From contig CAIIXF020000004.1 of the NCBI GenBank assembly GCA_903813345.2, positions 12,916,196 through 12,980,195 on the forward strand: DNA of 64,000 bases, given 5' to 3'. A program made the translations under genes and the position numbers. A model generated the notes under the pieces. That model was not told the DNA's origin, searched no databases, and saw nothing but the letters and a program-made list of their open reading frames with translations. This DNA comes from Owenia fusiformis. Its lineage: Eukaryota; Annelida; Polychaeta; Sabellida; Oweniidae. This document shows, piece by piece, positions 26,001-31,947 of the stretch (position 1 is its first letter; each line of letters opens with the position of its first letter).

Positions 26001-29000
26001 ATGTATTTAAAAAGTTATAAAGTGTCAGTTAAAAACTTAACCTCATATTCCCATCACTGTGCATGCATTTTGCAATGCACTTCAGAAACTTGAGAGAGAT
26101 TTGTTGAGAAAATGTCATGTTCTCTATTGCCACTGTAGGGTGTTGTCATTCAAAGTACTATTTTTATTTTACCTTACAAAAATTTCAGAGCCCTTCTGGA
26201 GTTTTATTCCTGGACCCAGTTTTGCATTTGTTGTTTACCTAATAATTATTTCAGGACCCAGTTTTACATTTTTGTTTACATAATAATTATTTCAGGACCC
26301 AGTTTTACATTTGTTGTTTACCTAAAAATCATATCAGAACTCAATTTTGCATTTTTGGTTTACCAAATACTTATTCATATTTATTATCCTTACACCTGAC
26401 TATTATTCCAGGGCCTGGTCTTGCATTTGGTGTTTCCATAATATTTATTACAAGACTCAGTTTTGCATTTCTTGTTTATCCTCACACTTGACTATTATTC
26501 CAGGGCCTGGTCTTGCATTTGGTGTTTCCATAATACTTATTCCAGGACCCAGTTTTGCATTTGCTTTTTATCCTCACACTTGACTATTATACCAGGGCCC
26601 GGTCTTGGAATTGGTGTTTCCATAATACTTCCAGGACCCAGTTTTGCATTTTTTGTTTATCCTCACACTTATTATTCCAGGGCCCGGTCTTGCATTTGGT
26701 GTTTCCTTAATACTTCCAGGACCCTGTTTTGCATTTGCTGTTTATCCTCACACTTATGACTATTATTCCAGGGCCTGGTCTTGCATTTGTCGTATACCCC
26801 GATGCTGTCACCAGAATGCCCGTCTCCCCTCTCTGGGCAATCCTGTTCTTCATCATGTTGATCACATTGGGACTGGACAGTCAGGTACAGTATAGTACTT
26901 ATATGATGTCATATGAACTTGGCAATTAATTGCAGCTTCAGTCATGTAATGTATTGATTTTGACATCCCCATGCACTTTTTATTATTTTGGAATATCGAA
27001 TACAGTACTTCTATGATGTCAGATGAACTTGGCAATTAATCGCAGCTTTAGTCATGTAATGTATTGATGTTAGAGTTCCATTCACTTTTTATTTTGGAAT
27101 TTCAAATTTCTCTAATTACATATTATGCAACCATATGGATTTTACATTTTATGACCAATTCTACTTATACTTTTTGTTTAATATGATAGCTGTAATAAGG
27201 TTCCCATTTAGAATGATGTATCAATTTTTCTAATTTCAAATTTTATTCAGACTTTAAATTTATGAGTATACATCTCAAATTTTATTTCCCCAATGTTAGC
27301 CCAATCTTATTCAACTCCATGCTCCAATAAAATCTCATGGACAAGTGATTTTTTGGGTTCACAAAATGAGCTTGTGAAATTGTTTTTAACCTCTTGAATC
27401 CCAGGCTCTAAAATTGGTAGGGGTGGGTCGGGCGGCCCTCGGGTCGGGCACCCCTCGGGTCGGGCACCTTCGGGCCGGGCTCAACTGCTTCGGGCTACGG
27501 GCCGGGCCGGGCTGTAAAGTCAGTCCTCTAGTTTGAATGACACCATAAGTACAAATGAATAAATAAACATATAATACTGAATCAAGTGTCTTATGTTTTT
27601 TGTTAATATTGTTTAACCATGTTCTGATGATTTTACTTCAATGACTAATGATTAGAAATTAGCCATTAGCTCATCAATCTATCAACACCAGGGGAAAGCT
27701 AGCAAACATTACTCAAATATAATGATAAACACAAATGTAATGTTCCAAAATCCAAATCCAATTTTATTGCTTTTATGTGTAGTATGTATGTAAGAGGCTA
27801 CTAAACTTAATTTTATAAAATTATTTATTGAATTGAAAAAAACTTTTAAAAAAATCGCTGATATTTTCTCAAAATGCTTACGTACCGGTAGAATATGTAA
27901 ATGACACCTTGCAGATCCGGCAAATAGTTTTTTTAGGATAGTTTCTCTGAAACCCAAACACTTTCCAAACAGGGCTCCTAAGCCCTGATGGCGCATCTTT
28001 GATTTCGAGCTCAGCGTTTTCACGTTTACTTCACTAGGGGCAATCTGCGCGAGGTTCCATTTTTAGGTTCGATGCCCGTGGCCCGACCCGTGGAGCTAAT
28101 ACCCGCGGGCACTCGGGCAACGGGCCGCCCGACCCACCCCTAAAAATTGGCATGAAACAAGAGAATTTTTCCTTTTTTGCCACCTTTTGACATTTTATTA
28201 CATACCTATACAACTTTAGATGCTCAGCTTAGTAAAATTGAATGGCAGAGATCATTTCTACACGTTTTAAAACAATTTTTGTGTAAATTGGATGAAAATT
28301 ATTCAAATGAGAGCAATTTTTGTGAAAAATTTTGTGACGGATTTTCTCGTCCCTCTGGGCACCAGTCTTATTTCATTTGTGACGGATATATCCGTCACTC
28401 TGGATATTCAAGAGGTTAAATAATATGTCATTTTGTTTTATTTTTTTCCAGTTTGCCATGTTGGAAACCTTGACAACAGCTGTCATTGACCAATGGCCTG
28501 ATGCATTGAGAAAAAGGAAAAGTTTTGTCATTGGTGGATTCTCCCTGATTATGTTTGGCCTTGGATTGCCCATGTGTACAAATGTAAGTATTGGTAAATC
28601 ATTGTAAACCTTATACTGTTATTACTCTCGTCTCGAACATTTACTTTGTACAAGCCACCATTTTGTGCTTTGAAGTCTCAATTTCATCTAACTACTCTTT
28701 ATATGAGAGAGAGAATTCTTTGATATAGCTTACCATGTACCATGGTACGATTTAAGGGAATGATGTAATGCAGATCATTGGAAAATCTCCATCGATTTTG
28801 ACCTTCTTCCTTATTTGGGCTCTTATTGAAAAGGCCTCGTAAAGTATCGCTTGATATATTACTCTAGGAAAACAATCCTTTACATAATATATATTCTATA
28901 GTTTATGATTTAAATAATAACCACATTTTCACCCCTCCATTCATTTCTCCATCCACACCATTCATACACACCATTCATACACACCATTCATACACACCAT

Positions 29001-31538
29001 TCATACACACCATTCATACACACCATTCATACACACCATTCATACACACCATTCATACACACCATTCATACACACCATTCATACACACCATTCATGCACA
29101 CAGATGAATTTTTGATCAAATTTGCAAATGATATAACAATTATTCTTTTCAATATTGAGATTGAGAAGGTATTTTTATTATGTCACCACCACAGATGTTG
29201 AGGTATTTGTGGCAGCAGTTGGTGTTAAGTGTCTGTCGTCTCTGTAACAAATGGCAAGTGGTGACATTTTGCATGTTAATGCTTTGAACTTTCCGAGCAA
29301 ACTGGATGGCAAATATATTGATAATCTAATATACTTCTATTTTTAGGGTGGTATATATATCTTAGAACTGATGGACACATATTCTGGAGGATGGAACGTG
29401 CTGATCATTGCCTTGGCTGAATGTATATCTATTGCATGGATCTACGGTACGTCACACAAGCTCCTTTAAATGGTTTAAATATGATAGAAAATGCATATTT
29501 ATAAATACTATTATACCTATTTCCCTTAATCGATCATATCTGTTTGGATAAAGTCTTTAAAGTTATACATTTACTTACTTTCTATCTTGGATCTCTATTT
29601 TTTTAAATTCGTGAAATATACACCTGCCAATCCAAACTCTTTCGGCAGGTCCCACTAGCATACCGACTAGACAAGTTTTACTGTCTATTGAATAGTTTGG
29701 AACTAAAAACTTTTAAATACTTTTCCATCTTTGCTCTTAGTGAATACAAATGAAATGTAAAATCTCAGCAATTTTATAAAGGTATTATTTTTACTCAATG
29801 AGTTGTTCTCAATGAGCTGTGTTCTAAATGAGATGTTTTGTCAATGCGCTGTGTTCTCAATGAGATGTGTTTATGTTTGCAGGATTTACACGATTCAGGG
29901 AGGATATCCGAACCATGATTGGTAACTTTGGCTGCAACTGCTTCCCATGGACTTGTTGTTCATTCTGGTGGATAGGATGCTGGGCTATACTGACACCCCT
30001 CGGAGTTCTGGTAGGTCATTTTAGAATCAAGTTAGGTCATGTTAAAAATGATTCTTTTTGCTGAATCTAATATGCTGAGACAGTACTCAGTGTCACTATG
30101 TACATGCAGTTTTTTATTATATACATACCATGCATTTTATAGTAATAAATAAATAACAAAAAAGTAATAAATAAAAATATATAATGTTCCTAATATGATT
30201 ATTACACTCTGCATTGAATTGATCAATAAATTTATGTTTTTTCAGTTTATCCTGTTTTTCTCTTGGATCGAGTATAAACCAATCACATCAGGGGACTACA
30301 TCTATCCAGTTTGGGCAGAGGCGATTGGTTGGTGCATGACCCTCTCTGTTGTACTTGGTCTCTTTGTGACGATGTTTGTTATGTTTTGCATCACACCCGG
30401 AAGTTTCATGGAGGTAGGTGTTCAGATCAGAGTTGGAAACTCACAGATGCCATCGGCAAGCACTTTTTGTGGATGGTGGTCGGTGTCTGTAATAAATGGC
30501 AGGTGGTGACATTTTGCAGTTAATGCCTTGTTGCTTGCTCTTGGCAATAGAAAAGGAAAAGCTGGTTGCCTGTTGGGCAATGCACTGAATGCTAATGTCT
30601 TTAACGGTAGCAAACATGTTTTTACATTATTCGTGAACTGTGATTCTGATATGGCCCCTACCCCTCACTCTACCAGGACAGTTGGGTCAGATAATATGTG
30701 AAACAGGGGTTGATCAGAGAAAAGTCTTAATATTAAGTTACATGCCATCTTTATGTAGATTGTTAACTTTTTCTGGAAACGTTCAAATCATGAGAAATTA
30801 TGAATATGACAATATAGGAGTTAAAAACCAAATGCAATATGATGAAACTGTAATCGATTTCTACAAACCATGTTTGCACTGTGATGGATTGAAATAAAAC
30901 TGCATTTGATAAAATACACGTCATTTTCTGATATTTACAGAGAATGAGTTACCTTACTAACCCAACAAGGGAATGGGGGCCAGCGTTGGTCCAACACAGA
31001 CGCAAGATAAAACATGTTCCTGGTTTTGTTGTCGACCCTTCATCAGACTCCACACCTTATGATGACCAGTACCCTAATAAAGAGTTTGGTGGTAGCTACC
31101 CTGCTACAAATTATAATGATATCCAGGTATGTAAAAATCAATATGTTCACATTAAAATATAATCCCTTGAAAGTACAGTAAAATTTGTGTAAGTGGAACA
31201 CCCGTAGTATTTCAAAATGGTGTTCCACTTATGAGATATTCCACTTGTAGTGATCATTTTACAAAAATGACTTCGCATAATTCAACAGTTATACTTTAGT
31301 GACATGAAAATCAACTAATTTATATTTATCAATCAATTAATTTAGTGCTGACATTGGTACTGAATCAAAAACTAATGCTAGCCATTGTGAAGTTGCATTC
31401 ACAGTACCAATTAAGTGCTCTGCCTAATTTCTTGTGTATGCTCGTTGTGATTTAACTGTCATGTAAAATGTGGTTGCTGTATTATTATTCCAGGTTGATG
31501 TGGACAATGGCGTTACAAACACAGCTTATGAGCCCTAA
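5061..31538 (+). CDS. SLC6-family Na+/Cl- dependent amino acid/neurotransmitter transporter, 18 coding exons
   Basis: Spliced CDS: 5061-5075, 10092-10139, 17553-17650, 19711-19904, 21105-21245, 21730-21901, 22463-22601, 23442-23526, 24085-24137, 24463-24566, 25080-25204, 26772-26884, 28452-28583, 29347-29446, 29883-30010, 30246-30413, 30941-31126, 31494-31538. All introns are GT-AG, all phases agree, and the total is 2046 nt (681 aa plus stop). The product is a 12-TM plasma-membrane symporter. Visible residues: R39/W42 (inner gate), [10 protein letters not shown] in TM1 with R64, D483 in TM10 (outer gate partner), a chloride site Y81, Q323, S327, N359, S363 by alignment to GAT1, and TM8 D427-S428 for sodium. 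The second extracellular loop has C159/C167 and sequons N175, N186, N194. TM6 SLSASWGGL and the C-terminal WGPALVQHR resemble glycine transporters and ATB0,+ (SLC6A14). The substrate is an inference and not settled. The weakest part is the 5-codon first exon. Confidence 0.95.
5755..6540 (+). repeat. About 19-bp tandem array (AAGTTGCTTGAAATACAAT), split by an insertion
   Basis: Degenerate copies of TTGCTTGAAATACAATAAG run from about 5755 to 5940 and resume at about 6388 to 6540. The gap is exactly the inserted element at 5942-6382. It lies in SLC6 intron 1. Confidence 0.85.
5942..6382 (+). mobile_element. CAGGCCTGTCAAC inverted-repeat element, 441 bp
   Basis: The ends are CAGGCCTGTCAAC and GTTGACAGGCCTG, a perfect 13-base TIR. 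The interior has palindromic GTCACGC / GCGTGAC motifs. It is inserted in the 19-bp tandem array. A shorter reverse copy is nested at 2955-3178 and a short end fragment occurs at 43785-43798. Confidence 0.85.
7833..8203 (-). mobile_element. TACCCTGCG-family element, long form, with CRE/CCAAT/GC-box motifs
   Basis: One end reads TACCATTTGCATTCG and the other, in reverse, TACCCTGCGTGCAGAG. The interior contains three CCAAT-type motifs, a perfect CRE TGACGTCA at 7977-7984 and a GC box GGGGGCGGGGC at about 8128. Deleted 80-bp relatives with both ends lie at 14439, 34262 and 35660. It sits in SLC6 intron 1, upstream of exon 2, so it could act as a promoter. That is inference. Confidence 0.65.
9107..9385. 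mobile_element. Inverted-repeat element with TAGTTCAACAAGTTAAACC ends, 279 bp
   Basis: The left 19 bases and right 19 bases are exact reverse complements. The interior repeats parts of the end sequence (GGTTGGGTTTAAC). It is non-coding and lies in SLC6 intron 1. Confidence 0.8.
10092..10139 (+). CDS. SLC6 exon 2 (N-terminal cytoplasmic tail)
   Basis: The exon is flanked by TTTTCAG and GTAAGG and holds 16 codons, [16 protein letters not shown], phase 0 on both sides. This is a low-complexity polar tail as usual for SLC6 N-termini. It is supported by exact phase fit on both sides and not by conservation. Confidence 0.75.
10549..10709. mobile_element. GCCCGTAGCCAG-family MITE, 161 bp
   Basis: CAGGCCCGTAGCCA at the left and TGGCTACGGGCCTG at the right are perfect 14-base TIRs. 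Inside, AAGGGGGGTTCACTT is repeated twice. A fragment of the interior (AGCACTT..AGTGATTTTGGCCATTTT) recurs at about 11521-11563 in the opposite orientation. Confidence 0.85.
11096..11370 (+). repeat. 25-bp tandem repeat, about 11 copies
   Basis: The unit is CTTATTGAATGTCCCTCATATTCTG with small variations (CTCCTTGTATTATT). It lies in SLC6 intron 2 and is bounded by unrelated sequence on both sides. Confidence 0.88.
12188..12480. mobile_element. piggyBac-like MITE, 293 bp, TTAA target duplication
   Basis: The element is flanked by TTAA on both sides (12184-12187 and 12481-12484). The ends CCTCTTGAAT and ATTCAAGAGG are exact inverted repeats. It contains the 20-base palindrome centred on GGATATATCC. 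A second copy with the same length (after removing its insertion) is at 27390-28415. Confidence 0.88.
13031..13454. mobile_element. Inverted-repeat element with ~50-bp TIRs and inner G-runs
   Basis: The left arm starts TTTAGGGGAGGCATCAAAAG and continues through AAACTAAATAAATCTAG. The right arm, ending CTTTTGATGCCTCCCCTTAA, is its near-perfect reverse complement. A G-run lies next to each arm, on the + strand in both cases. Confidence 0.82.
13882..14073. mobile_element. GCCCGTAGCCAG-family MITE, degraded copy
   Basis: The left end CAGGCCCGTAGCCAGC is intact. The right end CTGGCTTGGCCTG has diverged. Interior features (G-runs, ACAGTGTTCAGAACG) resemble the copy at 10549. Confidence 0.65.
14439..14518 (+). 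mobile_element. TACCCTGCG-family element, 80-bp deleted form
   Basis: The element runs from TACCCTGTGTACAGAG to GAATGCAAAGGGTA and keeps both ends of the long form at 7833-8203, but not its middle. Confidence 0.7.
14551..14834. mobile_element. Three adjacent hairpin MITEs (TACAGG..CCATAAAGT)
   Basis: Three copies of an ~80-base hairpin occur at 14551-14631, about 14691-14757 and 14754-14834. Each has TTTCCATAAAGTCTCTTTACAC facing GTAAAG..CTTTATGGA and ends in ACCCTGTA. The second and third share their junction. Confidence 0.72.
15949..17550 (+). repeat. 48-bp minisatellite, about 33 units, ending at SLC6 exon 3 acceptor
   Basis: The unit begins TTTTGCCATGTGTCAAG, then TTTGCCATGTATTTATTC, then TGCCAATCATCAA. 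Because 48 is divisible by three, both strands stay open for hundreds of bases (16-residue peptide repeats). A variant block around 16788-16850 recurs about 400 bases later at 17190-17250, which shows a higher-order duplication. The last partial unit supplies the CAG used as acceptor. Confidence 0.93.
17553..17650 (+). CDS. SLC6 exon 3 (tail end and first half of TM1)
   Basis: The exon encodes an acidic stretch, then [17 protein letters not shown]39 and W42 match the inner-gate Arg/Trp pair of the family. The acceptor CAG is the last element of the 48-bp minisatellite, and the donor is GTATGT. It ends in phase 2, splitting the Gly codon of TM1. Confidence 0.93.
18001..18476 (+). repeat. 24-26-bp tandem repeat (CTCCCAAAATGTCACTATTGTG)
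   Basis: About 18 units alternate AATGTCACTATTGTG and AATGTTACAATTGTG, each joined by A/C-rich ATCTCCCAA. It lies in SLC6 intron 3, about 350 bases after exon 3. Confidence 0.9.
18777..18940. mobile_element. Inverted-repeat element, TACAG..AACCTGTAAAGTGG type
   Basis: The left end TACAGTGAAACCTGTAAAG faces the right end CTTAGC, T-run, CTGTA. The inner motif GTGGAACACC / GGTGTTCCAC is shared by both sides. A diverged relative begins at 31174 and a partial one at 11630. The ends resemble pogo/Tc1-type termini. Assignment is tentative. Confidence 0.55.
19711..19904 (+). CDS. SLC6 exon 4 (TM1b, TM2)
   Basis: The exon opens with [13 protein letters not shown], the family signature around the unwound TM1 that binds Na+ and substrate. 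KNGG is followed by A-A-F where most relatives have G-A-F. Y81 is the chloride-site Tyr, and [10 protein letters not shown] closes TM2. Acceptor TTCCAG, donor GTAAGT. Confidence 0.96.
19986..20671 (+). mobile_element. Element with ATCCCAACGAAC TIRs, 686 bp
   Basis: ATCCCAACGAAC at the left and GTTCGTTGGGAT at the right form a perfect 12-base TIR. After the left end come the subterminal palindrome GAACGAAGTTCG, a TCCG/TCAG microsatellite, and modules with AAAATTCAAAATGGC and GAGTATAAT. A related inverted copy occupies 62165-62985. It lies in SLC6 intron 4. Confidence 0.85.
20026..20092 (+). repeat. TCCG/TCAG tetranucleotide microsatellite
   Basis: A run of TCCG passes into a run of TCAG and back to TCCG/TCTG. 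It lies just inside the left end of the ATCCCAACGAAC element and is lacking or degraded in the inverted copy. Confidence 0.9.
21105..21245 (+). CDS. SLC6 exon 5 (TM3 and start of extracellular loop 2)
   Basis: The exon encodes [18 protein letters not shown], where Y135 occupies the substrate-site Tyr of TM3 by alignment. LPWSECGDW with C159, the first Cys of the conserved loop-2 disulfide, follows. Acceptor CTGTAG, donor GTAAGT, phases 1 and 1. Confidence 0.95.
21265..21590 (+). repeat. Degenerate repeats of GATATGGGATATATCCTAG
   Basis: At least eight loosely spaced copies of a GGATATGGGGTATATCCTAGG-like motif, partly palindromic, fill intron 5 between exon 5 and the next 140 bases of plain AT-rich sequence. 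Confidence 0.6.
21730..21901 (+). CDS. SLC6 exon 6 (extracellular loop 2)
   Basis: The exon contains W166-C167 (second disulfide Cys), three N-glycosylation sequons (NAT, NDT, NGS) and extra Cys residues at 179 and 192. The loop length is typical of eukaryotic SLC6 proteins. Acceptor TTGCAG, donor GTGAGT. The end joins exon 7 through a split Asn codon. Confidence 0.93.
22463..22601 (+). CDS. SLC6 exon 7 (TM4)
   Basis: The exon begins [17 protein letters not shown], the usual pre-TM4 pattern, then [19 protein letters not shown] and KSSGK, the conserved loop between TM4 and TM5. Acceptor TTTTCAG, donor GTAAGC, phase 0 at the end. Confidence 0.95.
22709..22847. mobile_element. GCCCGTAGCCAG-family MITE, 139 bp
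   Basis: The left end CAGGCCCATTATAGCCAGG is diverged. The right end CTGGCTACGGGCCTG is intact. The interior GGGGTTCACATTTGACAATTTTGGCC matches the copy at 10549. It lies in SLC6 intron 7. Confidence 0.72.
22971..23216 (+). repeat. 30-bp tandem repeat, about 8 copies
   Basis: The unit is CAGAGTGACATGTACTTCTA followed by TGGCTTTCAG, with variants. It is in SLC6 intron 7. Each unit ends TTTCAG or TTTCAAC, so several copies look like weak splice acceptors. Confidence 0.85.
23442..23526 (+). CDS. SLC6 exon 8 (TM5)
   Basis: The exon encodes [20 protein letters not shown], a textbook TM5 that nearly always starts VVYFTA in this family. It continues into LTLDGYFDG at the start of loop 3. Acceptor TTTCTAG, donor GTAAAT. 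Confidence 0.96.
24085..24137 (+). CDS. SLC6 exon 9 (extracellular loop 3)
   Basis: This short 53-nt exon encodes [18 protein letters not shown], matching the G-I-x-Y-Y-x-x-P/A-D-x-x-K-L segment before TM6. Acceptor TTCCAG, donor GTAAAA. Phase is correct on both sides. Confidence 0.92.
24463..24566 (+). CDS. SLC6 exon 10 (TM6)
   Basis: The exon encodes [20 protein letters not shown] followed by [11 protein letters not shown]323 and S327 are chloride/sodium ligands by alignment. The unwound segment reads S-A-S-W-G, with a Trp as in glycine transporters. Donor GTAAGT. A degraded copy of the 3' end of this exon lies about 110 bases downstream. Confidence 0.96.
25080..25204 (+). CDS. SLC6 exon 11 (TM7)
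   Basis: The exon encodes [20 protein letters not shown] and then [19 protein letters not shown]359 and S363 complete the chloride and Na1 sites. The Ser stands where chloride-independent relatives have an acid, so Cl- dependence is expected. Acceptor TTTCCAG, donor GTAAGT. Confidence 0.96.
26194..26771 (+). repeat. Tandem array carrying copies of the exon 12 splice acceptor
   Basis: Units of about 90 bases repeat TATTATTCCAG followed by GGCCTGGTCTTGCATTTG, which is the true acceptor and first 18 bases of exon 12. Decoy exon starts fall at 26412, 26504, 26596 and 26681. The real one is at 26772 (spacings 92, 92, 85, 91). A diverged half-unit (CCAGGACCCAGTTTTGCATTTG) alternates with each and extends upstream to about 26206. 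Confidence 0.92.
26772..26884 (+). CDS. SLC6 exon 12 (loop 4 hairpin, first half of TM8)
   Basis: The exon encodes [20 protein letters not shown], the loop-4 motif, then TM8 up to [10 protein letters not shown]427-S428 match the Asp-Ser sodium ligands of GAT, monoamine and ATB0,+ transporters. The real acceptor at 26770-26771 is the last of at least five near-identical AG sites in a tandem array. Confidence 0.95.
26887..27075 (+). repeat. Direct duplication of the start of intron 12
   Basis: About 75 bases (ACAGTATAGTACTTATATGATGTC through CATGTAATGTATTGAT) at 26887-26968 recur at about 26999-27069 with few changes. The duplication begins at the donor site of exon 12, but the second copy lacks the exon. 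Confidence 0.8.
27390..28415. mobile_element. piggyBac-like MITE, second copy, interrupted
   Basis: TTAA flanks both sides (27386-27389 and 28416-28419), and the ends match the copy at 12188-12480. Removing the inserted element 27418-28142 and one 8-bp duplication leaves 293 bases, the same length as the intact copy. It lies in SLC6 intron 12, ending 32 bases before exon 13. Confidence 0.9.
27418..28142. mobile_element. hAT-like element nested in the piggyBac-like MITE, 8-bp target duplication
   Basis: The ends TAGGGGTGGGTCGGGCGGCC and their reverse complement bound 725 bases. AAAATTGG is present on both sides (27410-27417 and 28143-28150) and once at the empty site in the sister copy near 12205. 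The ends are strongly GC-rich (CGGGTCGGGC repeats) and the middle is AT-rich. No transposase is recognised. Confidence 0.93.
28452..28583 (+). CDS. SLC6 exon 13 (end of TM8, TM9)
   Basis: The exon encodes [20 protein letters not shown] and then TM9 up to GLPMCTN. It is phase 0 on both sides, with acceptor TTTCCAG and donor GTAAGT. The acceptor sits only 32 bases after the end of an inserted TTAA-flanked element (27390-28415), so that insertion came close to the splice signal. Confidence 0.95.
28955..29098 (+). repeat. 13-bp tandem repeat (ACACCATTCATAC), about 11 copies
   Basis: Near-perfect copies lie in SLC6 intron 13. High identity suggests recent expansion or length polymorphism. Confidence 0.93.
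29347..29446 (+). CDS. SLC6 exon 14 (TM10)
   Basis: The exon encodes [20 protein letters not shown] and the rest of TM10 to IAWIYG. D483 is the outer-gate acid that pairs with R64. Acceptor TTTTAG, donor GTACGT. Confidence 0.95.
29883..30010 (+). CDS. SLC6 exon 15 (loop 5 and TM11)
   Basis: The exon encodes [13 protein letters not shown], matching the R-F-x-x-D-I-x-x-M-I-G segment of the family. A Cys-rich turn (CNCFPWTCC) and TM11 [16 protein letters not shown] follow. Acceptor TTTGCAG, donor GTAGGT. Confidence 0.95.
30246..30413 (+). CDS. SLC6 exon 16 (end of TM11, TM12)
   Basis: The exon encodes [20 protein letters not shown], then [13 protein letters not shown] and the rest of TM12. The Y-P-x-W-A-x-A-x-G-W pattern is diagnostic for SLC6. 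The start and end are in phase 0, with donor GTAGGT. Confidence 0.95.
30941..31126 (+). CDS. SLC6 exon 17 (C-terminal tail)
   Basis: The exon encodes [20 protein letters not shown], the usual post-TM12 pattern (W-G-P-x-L-x-x-H-R). A Pro/Tyr/Asp-rich tail with several Tyr residues follows. Acceptor ATTTACAG, donor GTATGT. Confidence 0.94.
31494..31538 (+). CDS. SLC6 exon 18 (last codons and stop)
   Basis: After TATTCCAG the frame reads [14 protein letters not shown] and stops with TAA at 31536-31538. The phase agrees with exon 17. An AATAAA at 31942-31947 is a possible poly(A) signal. Further candidates lie downstream, so the 3' UTR length is open. Confidence 0.85.
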   Translation, partial: VDVDNGVTNTAYEP

Positions 31539-31941
31539 ACATTCCAGTAAACAAAAATTAAGAAACAAACAAGAGATAAAAATATCTTACAACACATTCC
31601 TTGGCATTTCAGGTTCTCCATCAATATTAAGACCTCTTAGAATAAGAACGTAACATTTAAATAGAAAACATTCTAATTTGTGCACTCTGGAAACATGGAA
31701 GATGAAGGAATAATCAATGATAAATGTATCCCTGAATAATCTTTCAAGAATATACAGGTGTTAAATTTAATGTAGGATGCTATGGATTTATATGTAGACA
31801 CTGATATTTATAATGTAATTACGGTGCATTGCTCAAATTAATTATTAATTAGCCTATGTAATGGCATATCAAGGATACATTTGGAATATCTAGGACAATT
31901 ATGACATATCCAGGAAAATATGGCATATCCAAGATGACTAT

Positions 31942-31947
31942 AATAAA
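31942..31947 (+). promoter_or_regulatory. Candidate poly(A) signal of the SLC6 gene
   Basis: AATAAA lies 404 bases after the stop codon, in AT-rich sequence. It is the first AATAAA that I see after the stop. Use is not shown by the sequence alone. Confidence 0.35.

Noticed and set aside
26347-26929. Frames of 66-98 codons across the splice-acceptor array
   Set aside because: They are by-products of the ~90-bp units and run into exon 12 in the wrong phase.
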